Assembly (NCBI GenBank): GCA_937884235.1
Contig: CALGBT010000307.1
Location: 1 to 6,094, forward strand
Direction: 5' to 3'
DNA: 6,094 bases
Origin: an uncultured Pseudomonadota bacterium
GTDB lineage: Bacteria; Myxococcota_A; UBA9042; CAIXZC01
Below are positions 1 through 4,914 of the stretch, piece by piece; the first letter of the stretch is position 1; every line of letters starts with the position of its first letter. A program made the position numbers and the translations under genes. The notes beneath the pieces are model-generated. The model saw only the letters and a list, made by a program, of their open reading frames with translations. It had not been told where the DNA came from and made no database searches.

Positions 1-183
1 GTCGGAGGGATTGGAGTATCGACATCGGAAGTGAGGTGAGCACGATTGTCACCGGAACCGTCCGCGGTGGCGCTATCTTCGAGACGAGAAACTCCGTCGG
101 GCCTCCAGGGGCTTGGCTGTGAAACGCACGAAAGACATACCATAAGGGCTATCCCGGGTAGTAGCTTCATCCAGATTCCTCCG

Positions 184-379
184 TGTGGCGACGCTGGCCA
201 CTTTATCACCGGTAGCCGAAATACTCCATCCTGCTTCGAAAACCGATCCGTCACCATGTGGCTCAACCCACACGTTCTGCCCTGAAGACAGGCCCAGGTG
301 TTGCTGGTGCTGATGGGCTTACTGGCAGGACCTTCTGACCGTGGCGGGACACGGTGGCTACCCGACAGTGGCGGGATGG
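184..379. mobile_element. Possible degenerate IS21-family end (repeat units only, no transposase)
   Basis: The 18-base block TGGCCACTTTATCACCGG at 195-212 looks like the repeated units that I recall near the ends of some IS21-family (istA/istB) elements. Further downstream GTGGCGGGA occurs twice exactly, at 341-349 and 368-376, with a related GGTGGCTACC between them at 353-362. This gives a cluster of three similarly spaced motifs such as a transposase might bind. No istA or istB coding sequence is visible in the window and no target duplication could be defined. The motif match is from memory and not from a search, so this may equally be an unrelated repeat cluster or a regulatory region of the downstream gene. 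Confidence 0.22.
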
Positions 380-394
380 AACCCCTACGGGGTT
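380..394. repeat. Perfect 6-bp hairpin, AACCCC/GGGGTT
   Basis: AACCCC (380-385) and GGGGTT (389-394) are perfect inverted complements with a three-base TAC loop. No T-run follows on either strand, so it is not a canonical intrinsic terminator. It sits just upstream of the candidate promoter and directly after the GTGGCGGGA repeats, and may belong to an element end. Confidence 0.4.
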
Positions 395-405
395 AGAGAT
401 TAAGC

Positions 406-435
406 TCGACAAATCAGGCACTTTCGGCGTAGTAT
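406..435 (+). promoter_or_regulatory. Possible sigma70-type promoter for the first gene
   Basis: TCGACA at 406-411 matches five of six bases of the -35 consensus. TAGTAT at 430-435 matches four of six bases of the -10 consensus, with an 18-base spacer. Transcription would start near 442, leaving a leader of about 60 bases before the gene at 501. Matches of this quality occur by chance, and the sigma factor preferences of the host are unknown. Confidence 0.25.
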
Positions 436-500
436 TCGCCTCGAACACGTGGTCATTTGAGCGTCAGCTTGCCGCCACGTAAAACTAAGGAGCTAAAGCG

Positions 501-1145
501 ATGGAAGCATCCCTGTCTCGACATCTCGAAAAAGAGTTTTCTGAAGTTTCTCTGCTGCTGGACCGGACCGGTCATGAGCTGGCTCAGGCGGTGCTTGACG
601 GGTTGCCTGACCCGCTGCCGACACGCCTCATCCCGGGGATGGTGGAGCAGGGACTGCTGCGCCATGACGGTCGGGTCGGACTGACCAAGGCCTTTGGCTA
701 CCAGAGAGTCACCAAAGGGTGCCGGAGGGTCGATGCCTGGGCGGCGGGGAAGCAATTGCCGGCAGAGAACCAGTACGAGGTGGTGGCGACGGCGCTCGAC
801 TGCACTCCCGAGGAAGTGGCGGCGGCCTGTACCAACGACCGGCGGGTCGAGCAACTGCAACGGACCCTCCGTCGGGCCCAGAACCCTGCCTTCGTGCTGG
901 TCGTGCGGATCATGGCGGCCGTCTACAACCCGGTAACCATCGATCCCCGGTACAACTTGCGCGAGGCGCTCTACTTCGCCTGTACTAAATATATGGATGG
1001 ACCTGGCGGTTTTAGACGATGCCTGGTCTTGCCCAGCGGACTCTCCATCTTCATCTCGAAGACTGGAACCCTTGAAAACTACAGCAGAGAAGCGCCCTCC
1101 GGGGGGCTCCTGATGAACATGCTGCATCCGGATAATTCGCATTAG
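501..1145 (+). CDS. Probable helix-turn-helix-core protein of unknown function, 214 aa
   Basis: The protein is not assigned to a named family. Residues about 62-109 resemble a winged or XRE-like DNA-binding core: a GYQRVTKGCRRVDAW segment followed by a G-x-L-P turn and a helix with the pattern Y-E-V-V-A-T-A-L-D, ending in EEVAAA. Arg/Lys are concentrated in the putative recognition part. A second block, about residues 127-190, has alternating hydrophobic strands (FVLVVRIMAAVY and CLVLPSGLSIFI) and may be a separate folded domain. There is no signal peptide or membrane segment. The ATG is supported by AAGGAG at 487-492, eight bases upstream. An antisense ORF of 229 codons covers the same bases but has shadow-like His/Gln/Arg-rich composition and no ribosome binding site. 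A regulatory role for the downstream genes is possible but only inferred from position. Confidence 0.8.
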   Translation: MEASLSRHLEKEFSEVSLLLDRTGHELAQAVLDGLPDPLPTRLIPGMVEQGLLRHDGRVGLTKAFGYQRVTKGCRRVDAWAAGKQLPAENQYEVVATALDCTPEEVAAACTNDRRVEQLQRTLRRAQNPAFVLVVRIMAAVYNPVTIDPRYNLREALYFACTKYMDGPGGFRRCLVLPSGLSIFISKTGTLENYSREAPSGGLLMNMLHPDNSH

Positions 1146-1200
1146 GGCAGACGGTCAAAAACGAGTGCGCTACCTGGAAGACCTGGGGTACAGGGCAGAC
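1144..1200 (+). repeat. Pair of 9-bp direct repeats, AGGGCAGAC
   Basis: AGGGCAGAC occurs at 1144-1152, overlapping the stop codon of the preceding gene, and again at 1192-1200. Between them ACCTGG is also repeated, at 1172-1177 and 1181-1186. The pair lies in the 90-base spacer before the next gene and could be operator half-sites or the trace of a small insertion or duplication. No inverted symmetry is seen. Confidence 0.3.
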
Positions 1201-1223
1201 AGGTGTATGGCTACAACTGATTC

Positions 1224-1229
1224 AGGAGG
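1224..1229 (+). promoter_or_regulatory. Consensus Shine-Dalgarno AGGAGG deciding the start of the 122-aa gene
   Basis: AGGAGG lies six bases before ATG 1236. An in-frame TTG at 1230 directly abuts it and is too close to be used, while ATG 1242 would be 12 bases away. ATG 1236 is therefore preferred. Confidence 0.75.
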
Positions 1230-1235
1230 TTGTTG

Positions 1236-1604
1236 ATGGAAATGACTACGGAAAGAGACGCAATCGCGGACCTCGTGGCTGGATTGGCTGGTGCGACGGT
1301 CTTTCACCTGGAGTCAGATATCGTGCAGTGCGCGGTAGTCGAATCCTGCGGGGCTGATGAGTGGGGCATCGTGCTTGAATGTCGACCGCTCACCATCCCC
1401 GGCTTGCCGGTTCCGAGCGAAGAGAGCTTCGAGCTGATGGCTACGTGGCAGGTCCTGGCGACCTATGGGCCGATGCTCTATGCCTATCACGCCTCCTGGC
1501 AACTCATTGTCGAGCCTGGGGTTGTCCAGCATGGCATCGTCGCAGCAGCGGCCGCATCTGATCCGGAGGCCGCTGCGCAGGCAGTGCTCAGGCTGGCGCG
1601 GTGA
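1236..1604 (+). CDS. Hypothetical protein, 122 aa
   Basis: The family is not recognised. The product is a small, acidic, soluble-looking protein. It has an N-terminal helix (about residues 5-19), a central part with short hydrophobic strands (IVQCAVVES, WGIVLEC), a conserved-looking aromatic stretch around residues 71-90 (WQVL, YGPMLYAYHASWQL), and an Ala-rich C-terminal helix from about 102 to 122 ending LRLAR. Cysteines at 32, 38 and 49 do not form a clear metal-binding motif. No signal peptide or membrane helix is evident. It lies 90 bases after the helix-turn-helix gene and 60 bases before the next gene, all in one direction, so co-transcription is plausible. It is judged real from its consensus SD and balanced composition. 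Confidence 0.7.
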   Translation: MEMTTERDAIADLVAGLAGATVFHLESDIVQCAVVESCGADEWGIVLECRPLTIPGLPVPSEESFELMATWQVLATYGPMLYAYHASWQLIVEPGVVQHGIVAAAAASDPEAAAQAVLRLAR

Positions 1605-1652
1605 GATGAAGACCGAAAACGGACGAAGTGTGTCATCACAATAACCCTGACC

Positions 1653-1658
1653 GAGGAG
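1653..1658 (+). promoter_or_regulatory. Shine-Dalgarno GAGGAG for the 83-aa gene
   Basis: GAGGAG lies six bases before ATG 1665. This supports a short ORF that would otherwise be doubtful because of its length. Confidence 0.7.
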
Positions 1659-1664
1659 CAGTCC

Positions 1665-1916
1665 ATGAGCGACAAGCAAGACGAAGAGAAGTACGTGCCG
1701 ACTGCTACGGACAAAGCTTTTGCCGCGGCGAAGAAGGCCGAGTATGAGGGGAAGTCCGAGTACCAGAAGAAGCTTTTCTGGTGGCGGATGCAGGTCAATT
1801 GCCTGAACGCTGAGATCGGGCTGTGTGATCTTGACGAGAAGGAGAAGCAGGAGCTGATTGAGCTGCGGGCGAGTATTCTGGCCGACCCTCCGGTCAAAGG
1901 GGAGGGCGACGCGTGA
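1665..1916 (+). CDS. Small charged hypothetical protein, 83 aa
   Basis: The family is not recognised. The protein is dominated by Lys and Glu and is probably mostly helical: an Ala/Lys-rich stretch (about residues 15-37), a short aromatic patch KLFWW near 36-40, and a second amphipathic helix (about 57-72, EKEKQELIELRASIL). A hydrophobic middle segment with two cysteines (46 and 53) separates them, suggesting a helical hairpin. It has no signal peptide. It lies 60 bases after the 122-aa gene and 126 bases before the protease gene. Longer antisense ORFs overlap it but read as Ser/Arg-rich shadows without ribosome binding sites. Small charged proteins can be partners or inhibitors of a neighbouring enzyme, but nothing here shows that. 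Confidence 0.68.
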   Translation: MSDKQDEEKYVPTATDKAFAAAKKAEYEGKSEYQKKLFWWRMQVNCLNAEIGLCDLDEKEKQELIELRASILADPPVKGEGDA

Positions 1917-1936
1917 CCAGGTCAGGGATGCCGCAG

Positions 1937-1946
1937 CTGCCGGCAG
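1937..1946. repeat. 10-bp palindrome CTGCCGGCAG
   Basis: CTGCCGGCAG is a perfect palindrome, overlapped by the shorter palindrome GCAGCTGC at 1933-1940. It sits about 20 bases after the stop of the 83-aa gene, in the 126-base gap before the protease gene. It could be an operator for a dimeric regulator, such as the upstream helix-turn-helix protein, but a GC-rich palindrome of this size can occur by chance. Confidence 0.25.
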
Positions 1947-2011
1947 TCTCCTTCACGGCCTGCGCAAAGCACAACGTGTCACAAATGCCTCGTTACTCTA
2001 GTCCTACTGCC

Positions 2012-2026
2012 GCCGGGAAAGCCGGC
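2012..2026 (+). promoter_or_regulatory. GCCGG/CCGGC hairpin just upstream of the protease ribosome binding site
   Basis: GCCGG (2012-2016) and CCGGC (2022-2026) form a perfect 5-bp GC stem around a GAAAG loop. It ends six bases before the AGGAGG at 2033-2038. It could modulate translation or mark a processing site. It has no T-run and so is not a terminator. Confidence 0.3.
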
Positions 2027-2042
2027 CACAACAGGAGGAAGC

Positions 2043-2717
2043 ATGCATAAATACAACATTCACAAGCACCACGGCCCCCTCATCATCGATATCGACGGCG
2101 AGCTCTGGGTGGTGGACACCGGCTCTCCCTGGACCATTGGGTCTGCCAAGGCCGTTCGCTTTGCAGGTGACACCTTTGCCGTCGGCCATCGGCTCTGGCC
2201 CGAAACCTATACCTCCGTGCGAGACGGATTCAACGTCAAGACGGCGGGATTGATTGGAACCGATGTCCTGAACCAGCTGGACATGAAGATCGACCTGGCG
2301 GAGCACACCCTCACCGCCAGTCGCGACCGGCTGGAATGCGCAGGCGATGCGCTGCCCCTGGACTACGCCAACACCATCCCCGTGTTCCAGGCAGCCTTCG
2401 ACGGGTTCCCCCACCGGGTCATCTTCGATACTGGGGCCCATATTTCATACGTCCACCCCGATCTCTTTCCAGAAGACGTCAATCCCATTCGGGTCACCGA
2501 CCACAGTCCCCAATTCGGGAGCTTCGAGACGGATGTTACCAACCTGCTCGTCAGTGTGGCCGGCCGCCTCTTTCCTGTCAATTGCGGCACCCTGCCACCG
2601 CCTCCTGACAGTGTTTACCCGCACGCCGATGTCAGCGCTATAATCGGCCTCGATCTCTGCCGCTTTGCCATCACCATCGGCTACTTCCCCCGGCGCAATT
2701 TGATGGTCATTGGTTGA
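2043..2717 (+). CDS. Putative two-lobed retropepsin-like aspartic protease, 224 aa
   Basis: This is probably a peptide-bond hydrolase of the aspartic protease clan AA. The catalytic motif appears twice: VVDTGS at residues 23-28 (Asp25) and IFDTGA at 127-132 (Asp129). Each is followed by the hydrophobic-hydrophobic-Gly element of the fold, GLIGTDVL near 69-76 and AIIGLDLC near 199-206. The chain is thus two similar halves of roughly 100 residues, each with DTG plus h-h-G-x-D, so one polypeptide could build the two-aspartate active site that retroviral proteases make by dimerising. At 224 residues it is much shorter than pepsins (over 320). There is no signal peptide, propeptide or membrane segment, so it should act in the cytoplasm. 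ATG 2043 is supported by AGGAGG at 2033-2038. The substrate is unknown; the LRR gene follows 118 bases downstream. Confidence is high for the fold and moderate for activity. Confidence 0.85.
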   Translation: MHKYNIHKHHGPLIIDIDGELWVVDTGSPWTIGSAKAVRFAGDTFAVGHRLWPETYTSVRDGFNVKTAGLIGTDVLNQLDMKIDLAEHTLTASRDRLECAGDALPLDYANTIPVFQAAFDGFPHRVIFDTGAHISYVHPDLFPEDVNPIRVTDHSPQFGSFETDVTNLLVSVAGRLFPVNCGTLPPPPDSVYPHADVSAIIGLDLCRFAITIGYFPRRNLMVIG

Positions 2718-2822
2718 GCCCAGAGGCACCAGGCTCGGTTTCAAGTGCATCTTTGCCGACCAGACGACACCATTTGTCTGCCCCATGTGCGTAGACTCGC
2801 CGCAGGCGTGTAACCGAAAACC

Positions 2823-2830
2823 GGAGGAAG
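2823..2830 (+). promoter_or_regulatory. Shine-Dalgarno GGAGGAAG that sets the start of the LRR gene
   Basis: GGAGG at 2823-2827 lies eight bases before ATG 2836. The same reading frame is open back to a TTG at 2710 that overlaps the end of the protease gene, but no SD precedes that codon. The ATG is therefore the better start. Confidence 0.75.
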
Positions 2831-2835
2831 GGCTA

Positions 2836-4911
2836 ATGGGCGAGCGCAAATCATGGAGCATTGACGAGTCGGCGCTGATTCAAACAGAGCGATGCTTGCG
2901 GTCGTGGCTGGGGGAGGGCGGGTGCATCCAGATGGAAGCCCTGTCAGCCGAGAAGGAGTGGTCGATTCCCTTCTATTCGAATCATGAGCCGGCAGCTCCC
3001 CTGCCTAATCGGGGGGGCCGGCTGCACGTGCACTTGACGGATAGCCGTTGCTCGCCGCTGCTCCAACTCGATTCCAGCACGACAGGGGCGATTCGGGTCG
3101 TGCCCAGTCGGGCGGGGAAAGGATTTCTTCTCCAGGTTGACGGTATCACTCGGGGGCTGCTCGCAAATAGCCAGACGAACCTGCGATCAGTGGATGCCAA
3201 CATGGAGAGTGTCACATTGTTCGGGTGCGAAGCCCTGGGTGGCATCGACCGTTTTCAGCGCTGCAAATCCCTGAGAATCCACGGCGAGAACGCCCCGGGT
3301 GAACTTGACCTGATGGCCGCCATGAAATCACTTTCCTTCGTTCAGCTCGCGACGATGAAGGATCTTACCAACATCGACTTTCTCGCCAACATCAAGAGCC
3401 TTGTCGAGCTCAGCATCGTGGACTGCTCCTATCTGGGCAATTTGACGGCACTGAGTTCTTTGCCCAATCTGCGCCGGTTGGATGTGGTCGGGTGCGGCGA
3501 CTGTACTTACTTCCATGCCGCGCACACCCCCAAACTCGACCTTTCGCAGATCTCTGCTGCGAAATCCCTCAAGGAACTGCGTTTGACTCAGATCGAGGTC
3601 CGTGAGGAAACAGCTCGTCTCGACCTCCCGGCCCTGGAGCACCTTCACCTGGAGTTGGATAGCTTGCATCCAGGTCCGCAAATATCCGGTATCGAATCGC
3701 TGGGGAATCTGCGCTCCCTGAACACCCTGTGGGCGGAGACGTTTGGCGGCGTAGATTCGCTCTCCACGCTCACCTGTCTACAGCGCCTGAGGGTGTATTG
3801 CCACGCAGAACTCGAATCCCTCGACTGGCTCTCGGGAATGCGGGACCTGCGAGAACTGAGCATCTGTTTTCATGCTGCTGACAGAAGGAGCCTGGACCTC
3901 CCTCTGCTTGGTCGGCTGGAGTCCCTCATATTGCCCGGCGGGAGCAGCGACCCGTCGGTCGCCTCTGTCCTGCGATTGCCCGGCTTGCAGAAGCTATCTG
4001 GCCTCGGTTGGGAGGCTGATGACTATCGTGACCTCAGCGCTCTAAGACAGCTGCGCAGCCTCGAATTCTGCCTTTCCCAGGCTCGGTCAATGGATGGACT
4101 GGAGCAGCTCACCGAGCTTGAGGAGTTGGACATCTCGGTACCGCCGGGTTGGCAGAAACTCGGCTGGCTATCCAGGCTGACCAAAATGCGTAGACTGCGC
4201 CTCTCACAGGCGCACTTTTTCGACGGACTTGAAGACGACGTCCCCGTCATAGACCTTGCCTCGATTGCCAATTTGGCCAATCTGAGCGATCTTCAAATCG
4301 AGCTTCCCATCGAGTCCCTCACCAACACTCCCAGGACTCCCTCCCTTACGAGTCTCACGCTGGAGAGTTGTTACAGGCTAAGGAGCTTAGATGGCATCGA
4401 GAACCTCAAGAATCTAATCTCTCTGAAGCTACGCCATACGCGCAATAGCCTCGACCTCACCATACTCACAACCCTATCTTCACTGGAATCAGTCGAAGTG
4501 AGGCCCGAAAAGGTCAAGGTAATGGACATGGAGCGATTTGATGGCGCCCGTTGTATCCCGCCCCACGGTCTGGCACCGGGTTTTGAGGCCCTCGCTGACA
4601 GCCCGACGCTTCGATTTGCTGAGCTTTCCCTTTGCGACCATCGCTCCGCCGAACTGGAGGCCACGCTGGCTGCCAGGCGCAAAGATGCCTCCTTCGTTCG
4701 CTACCGTTTCGACCACTGGATGAAGTTACTCGAGACGGCCCACGCCCCCGAACGCACCGTTCGCCCCTTCCTCCGGGCCCTCGTCCAATTGGCGGATTGC
4801 CCCGAAGACTGGGAGCGGGTCAATACCTTCGTCGAACTCATCAGCCAATGGGGCTCAGCCTGGGAATTCACCCAGAAGACCCTTGCAGAACATGGTGTGC
4901 CGCTGCCGTAG
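2836..4911 (+). CDS. Cytoplasmic leucine-rich-repeat protein, 691 aa
   Basis: The product is a large LRR protein, expected to form a curved solenoid that binds protein ligands; the ligand is unknown. Residues 1-115 form a non-repeat N-terminal part, with a helix near 10-25 and a strand-rich section to about 115. From about 118 to 560 there are many irregular 20-25-residue repeats of the L-x-x-L-x-x-L-x-L type, for example LSSLPNLRRLDV (206-217), LTCLQRLRV (312-320), LEQLTELEELDI (422-433), LSRLTKMRRLRL (445-456) and IENLKNLISLKL (521-532). They resemble the SDS22/internalin-like class. Residues about 600-691 form a predicted helical C-terminal domain with no repeats. There is no signal peptide, anchor or LPXTG, so it stays inside the cell, unlike secreted internalins. 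The ATG is chosen over an upstream TTG (2710) because of its SD. The gene follows the protease gene in the same direction and ends 3 bases before the convergent helicase gene. Confidence 0.88.
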   Translation: MGERKSWSIDESALIQTERCLRSWLGEGGCIQMEALSAEKEWSIPFYSNHEPAAPLPNRGGRLHVHLTDSRCSPLLQLDSSTTGAIRVVPSRAGKGFLLQVDGITRGLLANSQTNLRSVDANMESVTLFGCEALGGIDRFQRCKSLRIHGENAPGELDLMAAMKSLSFVQLATMKDLTNIDFLANIKSLVELSIVDCSYLGNLTALSSLPNLRRLDVVGCGDCTYFHAAHTPKLDLSQISAAKSLKELRLTQIEVREETARLDLPALEHLHLELDSLHPGPQISGIESLGNLRSLNTLWAETFGGVDSLSTLTCLQRLRVYCHAELESLDWLSGMRDLRELSICFHAADRRSLDLPLLGRLESLILPGGSSDPSVASVLRLPGLQKLSGLGWEADDYRDLSALRQLRSLEFCLSQARSMDGLEQLTELEELDISVPPGWQKLGWLSRLTKMRRLRLSQAHFFDGLEDDVPVIDLASIANLANLSDLQIELPIESLTNTPRTPSLTSLTLESCYRLRSLDGIENLKNLISLKLRHTRNSLDLTILTTLSSLESVEVRPEKVKVMDMERFDGARCIPPHGLAPGFEALADSPTLRFAELSLCDHRSAELEATLAARRKDASFVRYRFDHWMKLLETAHAPERTVRPFLRALVQLADCPEDWERVNTFVELISQWGSAWEFTQKTLAEHGVPLP

Positions 4912-4914
4912 ACC

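Larger units (their letters stand above)
1..500. other. Intergenic region without a convincing gene
   Basis: About 500 bases precede the first supported gene. All three forward frames close early: frames 1 and 2 stop within the first 40 bases and frame 3 is open only from 3 to a TGA at 120-122, so at most the last 39 codons of an upstream gene could be here, and that peptide is not recognised. Short ORFs on both strands between 46 and 448 lack a good ribosome binding site and have low-complexity, shadow-like composition. What can be seen are repeat-like blocks between 184 and 379, a small hairpin at 380-394 and a possible promoter near 406-435. No tRNA or rRNA was recognised. Confidence 0.6.

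Noticed and set aside
3..122. Open frame from the left edge to TGA 120-122 as the tail of an upstream gene
   Set aside because: Only 39 codons are visible and the peptide matches nothing I recognise. An open run of this length is expected by chance in GC-rich DNA.
457..485. Possible promoter TTGAGC (457-462) and TAAAAC (480-485) with 17-base spacing
   Set aside because: Transcription would start inside the ribosome binding site of the gene at 501, so it could not give a translatable normal leader. The pair at 406-435 is better placed.
453..1142. 229-codon antisense ORF opposite the first gene
   Set aside because: It is slightly longer than the sense gene but lacks a ribosome binding site and has His/Gln/Arg-rich, shadow-like composition. 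The sense ORF has AAGGAG at the right distance and a plausible domain.
1314..1897. Two antisense ORFs (1314-1679 and 1487-1897) over the small genes
   Set aside because: Their Ser/Arg/Cys-rich composition and lack of ribosome binding sites mark them as shadows. The sense ORFs have consensus SD sequences.
1146..2835. Integron attC sites between the small genes
   Set aside because: The single-ORF, evenly spaced layout suggested cassettes. No convincing paired RYYYAAC/GTTRRRY core sites were found in the gaps; the GTTAGAG at 393-399 fails at its last base.
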